64,000 nucleotides of DNA from Vandiemenella viatica. Its lineage: Eukaryota; Arthropoda; Insecta; Orthoptera; Morabidae. Below the pieces are notes generated by a model that saw only the letters and a list, made by a program, of their open reading frames with translations, ran no database searches and was not told the origin of the DNA. Position numbers and translations under genes: made by a program. Location of the stretch: assembly GCA_031002005.1 (NCBI GenBank), contig CM061919.1, forward strand, positions 38,405,088 to 38,469,087, given 5' to 3'. How positions within the stretch are numbered: position 1 is the first letter of the stretch; each line of letters begins with the position of its first letter. Shown one piece after another: positions 43,900-56,089 of this stretch.

Positions 43900-44820
43900 T
43901 CGAAAATTTATTTGCAAGTGTAAATATGTTTCCGCCTCCATCTAAACTTCCGGATTCGGATATGGTAGAACCGCATATTTTGTAGGCGATTTATATATTT
44001 ATTTAGCTTATGGCAATAACAATAGTGTTAAAATTTTAAATTCTAAGGCAATCAACAATGCACCTGAAATAAAAGATTTCCAACCACTCTGTAGCATTGC
44101 TAGGTGCTTTAACAAAGTCTTCCAATGAATCTGGGTGCGGTCCTCTTACATTCAGTGACAATATGGGGGATCGTCTATTGTGGTGCACCGCAGTAACATG
44201 TGGTATCCTATTGAGGGTAGCCCATGTTTTACGTGGCAGGTGGATGTTGAGCACTGTTAGACAATCTTCCCGTCGACTGCTGCGTACGAACGATTCGGAA
44301 GGTTGCTACAAACATAGGAAGCAGGCCTGGTCTAGCAACATCTCTCAATGCAATCATTGAACATCAGGTTGTAGTATGTTTTGCGACCCCAGCAAGGTAG
44401 ATAGGCACAGGTCGGCAAGCAGAACAACCCTAAAGGCACGCAAGATAAATGGGATGGGTGTTTTTCTAAATTCATAGTTAAGATTGTGGCGTATTGGTGA
44501 TGCGCAGAGGTAGTATGTTGTGTGTTGCTTCCCACGTGTGGCCGTGTTTTTTGTTGGAGGTGTTTGGGACACCGGCCCTAATGAGCGGCCTGGCTCCCAA
44601 CTCCGTTTACTTTGGCCATGCTTACGTATAATGGGCCAACTCCCAGACTCAACAATATTCTGCCGGGGTAAGTGCGACATTATTTGCTGATAACAACAAG
44701 TTTTATTTTTCCGAGGCCTTCGAACTAGAAGTAAAAGCACGACGTAGTCTGTTACTGTAAGCGGCATATGTTGCAACCGGCTATCCGACCCCAACAAGAT
44801 TGAAGCAAATTCCGAGTTGT
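43900..44820. other. No gene recognised
   Basis: Several frames stay open on both strands (44036-44254, 44097-44360, 44354-44797) but none has a domain I know. Possibly part of the Harbinger element. Confidence 0.35.
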
Positions 44821-44990
44821 ACGTCCCGACGGATAAAATAATTGTTTAAAAAACATAAAAATCGCCTTCAAAAAAGGGCACTAAAAATGTTAAAATAACT
44901 TTATACCTTGCTTAGAATAAAGTAAATTTAAATGGACAATATTTTACATTACTGTTATTGAAATTTTTACATTAATTAGTTATTTTTGGA

Positions 44991-45382
44991 GTCGGTGCCA
45001 CCTGTCAGATCGCGCAGATCGAATTACTGAACTTTATTTGGTGTTCGCGGTGAACCGAGACTACGAACAAAAATTCCAAATATTTTACAGCATGTCGTGA
45101 GGAAGATAGTTTTATTGCGGGAGACAGCTTAGGGAAACAAATTAACGGTATGTTATCTGTGGCTTGGCCTCGTTGGTTATCCAGTTTTAGTTGGTAGGCT
45201 GCATCATACAGTGAACACTTTATAGTTAGCATAATATTGGTGTATCATCTATATGTTTCAGTTTTGTTGAAAAATGTTTCTAAAATTAATTGTAGGTAAG
45301 TAGTAACATGATTTTTTATGTATTATTGTTATTTATTATTGTTTTTGTCTTTTTGTTTTTCTTACATTGGCTGGCACCGACT
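44991..45382. repeat. Inverted repeat AGTCGGTGCCA bounding 392 bp
   Basis: Left 'agtcggtgcca' (44992-45002) and right 'tggcaccgact' (45372-45382) are exact inverted copies of 11 bp. The enclosed segment is missing from the short copy at 30389-31197, in which the same point reads 'aaccgattatcaataact'. Either a nested element or a part lost by the short copy. Confidence 0.5.
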
Positions 45383-45779
45383 TTTTAAAAAAATATGTCG
45401 TTACAACAACTTTCAGAATTGGGTGAATTGGATGCTGTGTTAAGGAATGTCAGTTTACATTTTGATCCAAGCTGTGTTTCGATCTAATCATAACATCTGT
45501 TTAAGCTGCTGCTCGATAATCGAAAAATGTAACATTTGGACATTAATACATATCACATACACAAATCTGTCTCTGGAATATATCTGTTCGTTCCGGCATC
45601 ACACAGAAAATATGTAAAAGCTCGGGGTCCAAGCTGAAATCTGAAGTACATGTTGAGACATTAGGACATATACATTTTATATATTTTCTGCAATGACTTA
45701 AAAATAGCTTAATTGATTTTGATGGTACAGTACTTAAAATTGTGGATTTTGGAAAGAACATTGGAAACTATAAACGATG

Positions 45780-47780
45780 GAGTAAAGGAGAAGAGGGATC
45801 GGGCTTTTGTATACCAAATGTAAACTGTTTTTTCTGATTGATTTAAAGTATAAGTTTGTAAATTTCTATTGACATCATATAAAAATTTTAGGTTTGTATA
45901 AAAAAAATAATTAAGGGGTGTGGAGGTGAATAGTAGTTTGGTTTTTGTTAAGGTAGTGTGGACAGTATTTTTCTCTTTGTTTTAAAGTATACATGTGCAA
46001 AGTTCCATCGAAACCAGATAAAAACCGTAGCTTTGTGTAAAGAACATTTACAAAAATTAAATGGGGTAAGGGAGTGAGCGGTGAGGGTTTTGTAAACAGA
46101 ATGTTTCTCTTTGTTCCTAAGTATACATTTGCAGTGTTCCATCGAAATCTGATGAAAACGGTAGGTATCTATAAAGAACATTGGAAATTAGGACGGGTGG
46201 AGGTAGAAGGGAAGAGGGGTTGGGTTTCTGCAACCTAATTTAAACACAATTGTTGTGTATTTTTTAAAGTATACATTTGCAAACTTTCTTCAGAATCAGA
46301 TAGAAACTGTGCTTTGTGTAGATTAAAGGGGTGGAAAGGGGAAGAGAGGTTTGGCTTCTCTAAACCAAATGCAGACAGTATTTTTCTGTTTGTTTTGAAG
46401 TATACATGTGCATACTTCCTTCAAAATCCGATAGAAACGGTAACTTTATATAATGAACATTGACAGTATTTAAAGGGGTAGAAAGGGGAATAGGGTTTGT
46501 GTTTTTGTCAAAGTAATGTGAGTAGTATGTTTCTTTTTCTATTTGCTTTAAAGTATACACATGCGAAGTTCCACTGAAATCGGATTAAAATGTGGGTTTG
46601 TACAAACATTAAGGGATATAAAAGGGGAGCTAGGGTAGTTTTTTTATTTTTTGGTCAGAAATTTTCTCCATAAAAAAAAATACATATATGTGCCAACTTT
46701 CATACAGATCGGTCAAATGGTGTCAACTGTAGATTTTCAAAAAGAAAATTGACAAAAGTCAAGGGGCGGAAATGGGGAAAAGGGTTCAGTTTTTGCAAAC
46801 CAAAAGCTGACATTATTTTTCTCTTTGTTTTACAGTAAACGTTTGCTAAGTTCTATCTAAACTGGATAAAAACTGTGGGTTTGTATAAAAATTAAACGGT
46901 TTAATGGGGTGTGGGGGTGGTTTTTTGATTGTTTGGTCAGAAACCTTCCTCGTGAAAAAATACATATAAGCGCCAACTTTCATGGTAATAGGTCAAACGG
47001 TGGCGACTGTAGCTTTTTATATATAAAAAAAAATTACAAAAATTAAGGGGTTGGTAGGAGAGAGAGGGGTTGAGCTTTGGCAGACCAAATGTTGACAAGA
47101 TTTTTCTGTTTGTTTGAAAGTATACATTGCCAAAGTTCAATCAAAATCAGATATGAAATATAGGTTTCTATAAAATTAAGGGGTGTAAAGGGGGAGATGG
47201 GTTGGCTTTTTTTTATTTTTTGGTCAAAAACCCAGTCCATGAAATATTACATGTATATGACAACTTAAATGGAGATCAGTTAAATGATGTCGACTACAGT
47301 TTTGTATAAATAACATTGGTAAAAATTAAGGGATGGATAGGGTGAGAGGGGTTCAGATTTTTCAAACCAAATGTTGACAGCATTTTTCTCTTTATTTTTG
47401 ACTATACATGTACAAAGTTCCATTGAAGTCGGATAAAAAATGTGGGTTTGTATAAAAATTAAGGGGTGTAAAGGGAGAGAGGGGTGTTATTTTATTTTTT
47501 TGGGTCAGAAACCTTTTCCATGAAAAATTACATGTATATGCCAACTTTAATGGAGATCAGTTAAATGGTGTCGACTTTAGCTTTGTATAAAGAACATTGG
47601 CAAAAATTAAGGGGTGGATAGGGGGAGAGGTGTTCGGTTTTTTCAAACCAAAAGTTGACAGTATTTTTCTGTTTACTTTTTACTATACATTTCCAAAGTT
47701 CCATCAAAATCGGATAAAAAGTGTGGGTTTGTATAAAAGTTAAGGGTGTAAAGGGGTAGAAGGGGTGGTTTCTCAATGAA
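45780..47780. repeat. Diverged tandem array in the long AACCGACTTC element
   Basis: Blocks 'aaagtatacatgtgcaaagt', 'tccatcaaaatcggataaaa', 'tgtgggtttgtataaaaatt' and 'aaggggtgtaaagggggag' recur about every 145 bp, alternating in the right half with another unit 'catgaaaaattacatgtat' and 'ggagatcagttaaatggtg'. Homologous in block order to 30-890. Confidence 0.8.
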
Positions 47781-48104
47781 ATTCATATGGGACCACTTTG
47801 AAGGTATACTCTATCCACTATAAAAATTTCATTTAAATCGGTTCAAAATTGGCGAAGATATCGCTGAACATACATCCAAAAAAAAAAAAAAAAAAAAAAT
47901 TCAGACGAATTGAGAACCTGCTCCTTTTTTGAAGTCGGTTAAAAATGAACATTTCACAACAGTTGATAGCGTGTTTTCGTTTGAGCACTTTGCAAGTGAC
48001 CATCATCCGGTCGAAACAGTTCTGTGTCCCATGCATTCTAGGAAAACAAAGGACAAGCTTAAATTACCGCAAGTAATAGTTCCAGGATTGCATTTGGTTT
48101 TGCA

Positions 48105-48105
<1 letters not shown>

Positions 48106-48168
<63 letters not shown>

Positions 48169-48868
48169 CGTCAGTCTTTCGACTGGTTTGATGCAATTCT
48201 CCATCCCTTCCTATCCTGTGCTAACCTCTTCATATCTACATAACGCTTACAACCCACGTCCTCAATTATCTGCTTCATATATTCCAATCTCTGTCTTCCT
48301 CTACAGTTCTTACCTTCGACTGTTCCCTCCACTAACAAATTAACCAATCCAGCAAGTCTCAAAATATGACCTACCAGCCTGTCTCTTCTTTCTGTATGCT
48401 TCTTCCATAAACTTCTTTTCTCACCCATCATTTCCAAAACTCGTTCATTTCGCAATTTGTCAGTCCATCTAATTTTCAGCATTCTTCTGTAGCACCACAT
48501 TTCAAATGCTTCATTTTTCTTTCTTTCCGGTATTCCTAAAGTCCATGTTTCGCTACCGTAAAGTGCTGTGCTCCACACATAGAGTTTTAAAAAGTTCTTT
48601 CTAATTCCTAGATCAATATTTGAAACTAAAAAATTTCTCTTTTTCATGAAGGCTCTTTTTGCTAGTGCTATTCTGCTTTTAACATCATTCTTGCTTCGGC
48701 CATAGGTTGTAATTTTGCTTCACAAGTAACAGAACTCATTTACTTCTCCTATTGCATCCGATCCTATTTTTATATTTAATCTACTAGTATTGGTATCATT
48801 TCTGCTACATTTCATCACTTTTGTCTTGCTTTGATTTATATTCAGTCCAAAATCTTCCTTCAGTATAA
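48106..48868 (-). pseudogene. RTE-type LINE copy C, 3' end with long A tail
   Basis: Minus orientation. A tail is the 58-base T-run 48106-48163; just before it 'gaaagactgacgacagc'. The frame 48171-48647 encodes KKRNFLVSNIDLGIRKNF, YGSETWTLG, LKIRWTDKLRNERVLEMMG and RQRLEYMKQIIEDVGC, the C-terminal region after the RT. At 48868 it is truncated shortly after the RT palm ('actgaaggaagattttgg'). The frame is open for 158 codons; the long uninterrupted tail points to a recent insertion. Confidence 0.88.
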
Positions 48869-48869
48869 A

Positions 48870-49428
48870 AGTTTCCGGTTCTTTAAACCTTCATGTGGTG
48901 AGTGTTTCAGAACAAGGATTTCTTATAGGATGTGAACTTTTTAAACTGGAATTATCACTAATTTGTTCTTCACGGTAGCATGTGCATTACTTACCGGTTC
49001 TCTTCTTTAAACTTTTCAAGTTAACTGTCGATTACTATTAGACTAATTGACACTAAAAAGACTAATCCCTTATACTGAGTTACTCGGGTCTGGGTGGTGG
49101 GTTATTTTGGGTACCGCGCCCTACCGTCCAATACTGGCAAGACTACGGCCGTCTAAAACACAAGAAAAACAATGAATATGTAATATTACTTATACATTTA
49201 TGTGGCAAAATGCACTGTAATGTCCACGGTACCATGTTGCAAAGTCGATGTATATTTAGTTTATAGAGACCTCAAACCAACGTTGTATCAATTCGGCCGG
49301 TTCTACTTAGCAGGAAGTTTAACCACATCAGAATGGCTTCTGTGTCTAAGTGGATTATCGTATTTTTCTTTTTTTTTCATTTTTATTAATTATTGGGGAG
49401 GGGGGTAAGGGTTTGGGGGAGACTATAC
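48870..49428. other. No gene recognised
   Basis: Between two RTE copies. A short frame at 49202-49408 shows no known domain. Confidence 0.5.
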
Positions 49429-49429
49429 T

Positions 49430-52400
49430 AGCCTTTTCCAACCAAATGTCAACCTCTCTTTCACGGGGTGCACCCTGTTTTCAGGGACGAGGCTCTGGCG
49501 ACTGAAAGATTCCCGGCATAAGTAGTCACACACTACTTTCCAACGGTCTAATGAGAGGAGGGCGGAAGAGCGGGGAGTGGTCCAGGTCACCCTCTTGCCC
49601 TTGGGGTTGGTAACGGCCCCTAAAGGCGGATGAATCAGAAATGATCAAATTACATATATCATGATGGATTCTTCCTGGGTAAAATATTCCGGAGGTAAAA
49701 TAGTCCCCCAATCGGATCTCCGGGTGGGGAATGCTCAGGGAGGAGTCATCAGAATGGATAGTAACATTCTACGAGTTAGAGCGTGGAATGTTAGAAGTCT
49801 GAATAAGGCAGGTAGGTTAGAAAAATTAAAAAGGGAGATGGAACAACTTAAGTTATATGTTGTTGGGATTAGTGAGATTAAATGGAAGGACGCACAGGAT
49901 TTCTGGTCTGAGCAAAACAGGATAATTAGCACACAAGCTGTCAGTGGAGTCACTGTTGTAGGATTTGTAATGAATAAGAAAGTATTGAAACGGGTGAGTT
50001 ATTATGAACAGTATAGTGACATGATTATTTTGATGAGGTTAGAAACTAAGCACGCCTCCAACCATGTTAGTACAAGTGTATATGCCAACGTCACAGGAAG
50101 ATGACGAAGAAATAGAGAAAATATACGCTTAAACTGAAGAATTAATCCAATATGTGAAGGGGGAGGAAAATCTAATAATCATGGGTGATTGGAATGCAGT
50201 AGTGGGAGAAAGAAAAGAGGTGAATACTGTAGGAAGTTTTCGTTTAGGAGAAAGAAATGAACGGGGAAGCAGGTTGTTAGAATTTTGTGAAAGATTTAAG
50301 CTAGTTGTGACGAACACACTTGAACCATGCAGGAAGGATACATACCTGGAAACGTCCTGGGGATACAGGCAGATATCAGCTAGATTATATCATGGACAAA
50401 CAGAGATTCAGGAATCAAGTTGTAGACTGTGAAGTGTACCCAGAAGCAGACATAGACTCTGTCCATAATTTGATAGTAATGAAGTGCAGACTGAAATTTA
50501 AGCGAATAAGGAAGCAGCGTAAGCAGAACAGACTGGAAGTGAATAAACTGAAACAATCTAGAACGAGAGAAAAATTTTCAGTAATGGTAGACATAGGTCT
50601 AAGAAGTAAATCTGAAATGAACTCAACAGAAGACGAATGGAATGCATTAAAGACATAAATAATACAGTAAATGCTGGTAAAGAATCTTGAGACGTTAGGG
50701 ATCAAGATTCCAGAAAACCTTGGATCTCAGAAGAAATTTTGGAGCTGATGGATCAGAGGAGAAGGTACAAAAATTCTCCGGATGAAACAGGAAGAGGCAA
50801 TTTAGAAATCAAATAAACAGGACATGAAAAAAAGCAAAAGAAAAATGGCTAGAAGAAAAGTGTGAAGAAGTAGAAAAGTAAATGGTCGTAGGTAAAGTAG
50901 ATGTTGCATATAGAAAGATCAAACAGAATTTTGGAGAAATGAAGAAAAGAGGTGTGAACATTAAAGCTGCCGATGGGAAACCTCTTTTAAGCTCAGGTGA
51001 TTCAGCTAACCGATGCAAGGAATATATTGAGAAACTGTATGATGACAGAATTTAATAGAGCTCTCAATGACTTGAAATCAAATAAGGCAGTTGGAGTCGA
51101 TGAGATCCCTGCAGAACTTCGTAAATCCCTAGATGAAGAAGGAATCGAAAGATTATTCAAGCTGATATCAAAAAGTTATGAAACAGGAGAAATTCCAACT
51201 GATTTTAATAAAAATATCATCTTCACACTTCCGAAGAAAGCACAAGCCGACAAATGTGAGAATTATCGCACCATTAGTCTAACATCACATGCTTCGAAAT
51301 TACTGACCAAAATAATATACAGAAGAATGGAAAGGATAGTAGAAGACATAGTAGGTGAAGATCAGTTTGGGTTATGAAAAATCGCGGTAAAAGGGAAGCA
51401 ATTCTAGTTTTAAGATTAATACTTGAAGGGCGGATCAATAAAAACAAAGATACTTTTATGGCATTTGTTGATTTAGAAAAAGCTTTTGATAATGTTAGGT
51501 GGGACAAGATGTTCAAAATTATAAAGAAGTCAGGACTAAAGTATCGAGATAGAAGAATACTCTGTAAACTATATAAGAATCAAGTGGCTCTAGTAAATGT
51601 GGAGAATCACGAGAGACATGCATCAGTTAAAAAAGGTGTGAGACAAGGTTTAGTCTATCCCCGTTAATATTCAACTTGTACGTAGAAGAAGCAATAAAGA
51701 TAGTAAGAGAAAAACTCCCATGTGGCATAAGTGTTCAGGGAGAAAAAATCAGTATGCTACGATTTGCTGACGACATTGTCGTGTCAGCTGAAAGGGCTGA
51801 AGATATTCAGAAGTTACTGAATGGCATGAACAAAATACTGAAGGAAGATTTTGAACTGAATATAAATCAAAGCAAGACAAAAGTGATTAAATGTAGCAGA
51901 AATGATACCAATACTAGTAGACTAAATATAAAAATAGGATTGGATCCAATAGGAGAAGTGAATTATGTTACTTGGGAAGCAAAATTACAACTGACGGCCG
52001 AACCAGGAATGATGTTAAAAGCAGAATAGCACTAGCAAAAATAGAATGAAAAAGAGAAATCTTTTAGTTTGAAATATTGATCTAGGAATTAGAAAGAACT
52101 TTTTGGTAGCGAAACATGGAATTTAGGAATACCAGAAAGAAGGAAAATTGAAGCATTTGAAATGTGGTGCTACAGAAGAATGCTTAAAATTAAGTGGACA
52201 GACAAAGTAAGAAATGAACCAGTTTTGGAAATGATGGGTGAGGAAAGAGGTTTGCGGAGGAAGCTTACAGAAAGAAGAGACAGGCGGTAGGTCATTTTTT
52301 GAGATGTGCTGGATTGGTTTATTTGCTGTCGGAGGGAACAGTCGAAGGAACTGTTGAGGAAGACAGAGATTGGAATATTTGAAGCAGATAATTGAGGACG

Positions 52401-52496
52401 TTGGTTGTATGGGGGGGTGTAGAGATGAAAAGGTTTGCATAAGATAGGAAGGGATGGAGCATTGCATCAAAGACCAACGACAACAAAAAAAAAAAT
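49430..52496 (+). mobile_element. RTE-type LINE copy D, near full length
   Basis: 5' untranslated region 49430-49757 ('gggagactatactagcc' start shared with the copy at 61084), one coding region, then the 3' end 'aagaccaacgacaac' and an A tail at 52485-52496. About 3.1 kb, the length expected of RTE-like LINEs, which carry one main ORF. Confidence 0.88.
49757..52430 (+). pseudogene. RTE ORF: APE endonuclease, reverse transcriptase and C-terminal region
   Basis: Endonuclease: RAWNVRSLNKAG (49772), ISEIKW with the catalytic Glu (codon 49874), IMGDWNA with the Asp (codon 50187), HTWKRPGDTGRYQLDYIM (50335-50390) and DSVHNLIV in place of SDHxL. RT: NKAVGVDEIPAEL (51082), ENYRTISLTSHASK (51261-51300), FMAFVDLEKAFDNV (51455-51495), KKGVRQG (51632) and RFADDIV with FADD intact (51763-51774). 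After the RT: FELNINQSKTKVI and, near 52170, a remnant of the LKIKWTDKVRNEP region. At least six frame changes or stops (about 50104, 50400, 50660, 51377, 51667, 52029). EN cuts the target and RT primes there; dead in this copy. Confidence 0.88.
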
Positions 52497-52499
52497 TAA

Positions 52500-52990
52500 C
52501 TATGGGATTTGAATCTGTGTTCAAAATTAATTTTTACATGAGAAAAATTATACCTACTGCTCTAGTTGTTGGTAGATAATTCTCTACAAAGTTTACTCTA
52601 CAGTGACTTGAATTATTATTATTGTTATTATTATTAATAACTTATTCCATGGTATTATTTCTCCACTTATCCTTCACCCAATATTATAACTGACTCGTAC
52701 CCTGCTCTCTTAATACATTAATCTAATTCCCACAGCAATGGTGCAGTCTAGAATGGTATTTTGTGAGTAGACTAGTATAGTAACAATGCAGTTACTATTT
52801 TGCACGTCGTTGAAAAATTAATGACTCGAAAGTTTTGGTTGTAGCTTATATTCGCTTATTAGTTATTACCTTATATATTATGACTACTGTATCGATTTAA
52901 CATGAATAATTTATACTAATTTAATTTGGTTATAATTTGTTTTTATCAGTTAGAATTAAATTTTTAATATGCTGCCTGTGCAGCACCTGT
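52500..52990. other. No gene recognised
   Basis: AT-rich, with an (ATT)n-like stretch at 52606-52640. No features. Confidence 0.5.
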
Positions 52991-52994
52991 TCAG

Positions 52995-53177
52995 TCTTCC
53001 CGGACACGGATTGTTTGTTTTCCAAGGTTTTCCCAAATCACTCCAGGCGAATGCCGGGATGCTTCCTTTAAAAGGCCATTGCCGAATTGCTTCCCGTTCC
53101 TTGTCCCCAGTCCCATCTCGCCTCTAATGACCTCGAGAGTCGACGAGCCGTAAAGCCATAAGTTAAAAAAAAAAAAA
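52995..53177 (+). repeat. SINE S1, lacking the tRNA head
   Basis: Begins in the body ('cttcccggacacggattg'), then 'cactccaggcgaatgccggg', 'aaaggccattgccgaattg' and 'cgcctctaatgacctcgag', ending 'gccataagttaaaaaaaa' (53155-53177). 5' truncation is uncommon for SINEs; it may also be a later deletion. Confidence 0.8.
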
Positions 53178-53295
53178 AAATGCACACAGATTGAGAATCG
53201 CTGAGGCAGGCTATGGTGGGACGGTCCCCATCTCCTCCTGGTAAATACGGAACATACACGAACTATGGCGACACTACACTCCCCCTCACTCACAA

Positions 53296-53573
53296 CTAGG
53301 CTTGCCGACTTTTCAGATTTCCGCGACCGGAGGGAGAGGGGTATGTTATATAAAGTAGAATTTATTAAGCAATTATTTTTAATTTTTATAAATTTTTACA
53401 AGTAATTTTTCTTTGTTTGTTGAATTGAACGGATGAGGATTAGCACCTAATTTTAAAATTTCATTAATTATAATTAATAAATTTCATTTCCGGTCGCACG
53501 AAGTGAACTGAACATGGACAAATCACGCTTAAAAGCGAATAGTCCAGTGCAAACCAGACGGTTGGCAACCCTG
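53296..53573. mobile_element. Short hAT-like element, same ends as 16442-17269
   Basis: Left 'ctaggcttgccgacttttca' then 'gatttccgcgaccgga'; right reversed 'cagggttgccaaccgtctgg'. Inside: 'taaagtagaatttattaagc' and 'gaactgaacatggacaaatc', both with counterparts in the longer copy. 278 bp, no coding capacity. Terminal CAGGG is typical of hAT. No clear 8 bp duplication. Confidence 0.6.
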
Positions 53574-53579
53574 CTTATG

Positions 53580-54469
53580 ATTGAGGCGGCCGAAGAGATT
53601 TCCCAGACCTTGTAATGACTGCTTTGGGGTTTAAGTTTTGAATTTAAGTTATGAATTTAGCTCACATAACATATCATTTAGGAGACTAATTAAGAGCGTT
53701 TATAATATTTATAAGTCAATATAATCTAGATGATTCACAAACAACAAATTTATTAAATTCGTATTCCAATAACAAAAACAGTCTGAGCGCATATTTAATT
53801 GATCGGTCCGGCTAGCCTCATTCGGGGCTCTATGCACGGGGGGAGAGTAATTCACTGATAGGTGTAGATTTACCGCAGTGTTCGTTGAATGCGCTTTACC
53901 TGTCTGTAGTACCACGAGAGGCGACGTCACTTGTTGCACATCCCGCAACGAAGGAACCTCTCGGGGGCCCTCCTTCGATCAGTCCTTTTAGCAAACAATC
54001 TTCTCCTCTCATTCGCACTGCTCCTATTGACATTTATAAGAAAAACCAGTACCTCTAACTAAATTTATCCTATTCACCAGTGTCTGCCACGCACTGAAAT
54101 GTTTGAAAGTTTAGCCGACAGGTGGATGGGTGGTAATCGGTACATATCAGCAATCTGTCTGTAGTTGATTTATCTTGGCCGTCTTAGCTGAGGTTTTTCG
54201 GCTGCCAGTTCTGTTTTTGTGGCCGCCGTTCCTCGGTAAAACATTTATATCCACACGACCGGCTAACACAGTGAGTCATACTGCCATCACCTGCTTTACA
54301 AACTAACAACATCGACAAGTATCCAAACGAAAAGTGTTAATGTGAAAGTTGGGGAGCGGGCATTTCTCTTTGTTTCTCTCTATCATCCAGCTGTTGCTTT
54401 TCCTTGCTTTGGCAACTGTTTCAATAATGGGTTTTATTACCGATATTTTTCTGATCGTACGCCGGAATA
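53580..54469. other. No gene recognised
   Basis: Mixed composition. No domain, repeat or RNA seen. Confidence 0.5.
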
Positions 54470-54477
54470 CTGCCCAC

Positions 54478-56081
54478 TAAGGATTGCAATCCCGCGGGAT
54501 TTGCGCCAATCCCGCCGGATCCCGCGGGATCCGTGCGGGATTGGTACAAACAGTTTTTTAACGCATATATTTAAAACGTAGTTACTTAAAAAGTTAATAA
54601 ATTAAATAATAATTAAATTAATAAATAATTTTTAATGTTAAATGATAAAAATTAACAGTTAACAATATTTTGATTGGCAAAATGACATTAAAACTTTTTA
54701 GCGTGTATTTCGAGGTTTTACATTTTTGTTGTTTAATCTAAGCCAATTTTTAAATAAATAATAAAAAATGAAAAATATTCAGTGTTAGATCATTATGTGC
54801 CTTACAATACATCACATAAGTTTAAAAACATGGTTTGCTTCGTGGCCAAGTTATTAGAGTTTTTTTTTTTTTTTTTTTTAATTCTAAATAAACTTTCAAT
54901 AACACCGAGAAAAGCATTCCATTTCACAAAGTGAAGTGAATATACTCTGTAAAGTGTAGACTTGGCTCAGAACAAGATCTCATAACTTTTTGTCACTGCA
55001 CAAGCACGAGACTTGGCCTTTTTTGCGTGATTCATTATTATTTCTCCTGATTCCTTGATTGATATTACAGTTGATTCAATGTTATTAAAAGAAACTACTC
55101 ACCAACACGTAAACTGTCAAGTATTTCAGATTTACTTATGTGGCGTAACGACGTTTTAGAGTGGAAATTAATACTTTTTAGTAAGAAAGGAGACTTTCTC
55201 GGCGAATGATTGCAGTGAAGTCCTCATAGGTTGTATCTCCGGATTTCATTGAATACACACGAAATTACACACGTGAGGAAGACGGCGGAGGCAGCCGTCG
55301 AAGTATTGTGTTCCTACAACACAATTCGTCGATACACCCGTGAAAATTTCATTATAACTTTTTTTTACCTTTAGTCGAAATAATAACAAGGAGAAGAGGG
55401 ATTAATCGAAAGCCTGAGTGGCACACGGAAGCAGGTGGCTTTCGTCAAAGAAATGCATTGAGGCAGCGGCCAAAATAACAATAAGTCAAAGGATATACAA
55501 TTTCCTTTTGATAGCTGTTAAATAAATAGGTACGCGATCGTCAGAATTACGATAACATTAGTTTCTTATCAACGAATAATCACATTTTCAGCCGCAAATT
55601 AGGAAATTGTCACAATTACTTTATCTGCAAATACAGAAAATAGGAATAATGAAACCGTGAATAAAAAGCTGTAACCGTGTAGTTCAGATAACGTGTGCGA
55701 CACATAAGAAATACTTATTATATAGTTAGAAAATTGTACTAAAAACGCACCATAACTCAAATTACAGAAATGTGTACTCGAAACAAACGTAAGTTTTGAT
55801 GAATACGTAAAAGTGTATTTATTTACTTACGAATGACTAAAGTAGACAAAAACAAACGCTTGTTCACATGAGTCAAATGCCAACTGGAAGGGTACAGGCA
55901 AACAGTGCAAAATATCCGACAGAGACCGAGTGGGGCAGCCAGTCACGTGGACTGACACGTGTTTCCGCCGGATTTTGCGGATTGCGGATCCGCTTAATTT
56001 TGTGCGGGATCCGCCAGATTGTCTAATGATGCGGGATCCCGCGGGATTGCGGGATCCCGCTTTGCTGGATTGCAATCCCTA
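54478..56081. mobile_element. hAT-type non-autonomous transposon, 1604 bp, 8 bp duplication
   Basis: Ends TAAGGATTGCAATCC (left) and TAGGGATTGCAATCC (right, reversed). CTGCCCAC precedes the element (54470-54477) and follows it (56082-56089), the 8 bp duplication of hAT. Subterminal regions are dense in self-complementary 'gcgggatcccgc' units. The AT-rich centre has a T-run (54860-54880) but no transposase frame or dimerisation motif. Confidence 0.88.
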
Positions 56082-56089
56082 CTGCCCAC

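Larger units (their letters stand above)
44820..47945 (-). mobile_element. AACCGACTTC element, long copy with tandem array
   Basis: On the minus strand it starts 'ttaaccgacttcaaaaaagg', 'ggttctcaattcgtctg' and an A/T-run (47879-47899), followed by 'gcgatatcttcgccaattt'. It ends on the left with 'taatgtaaaaatttcaata', 'gtccatttaaatttact' and 'gttttttaaacaatt' (44848). The short copy at 30389-31197 has identical order and ends. Between lies the array 45780-47780 and an inverted-repeat-bounded segment (44991-45382). No coding region. Confidence 0.7.

Noticed and set aside
44354..44797. 147-codon minus-strand frame
   Set aside because: No known domain, composition like non-coding neighbours; probably chance within a decayed element.
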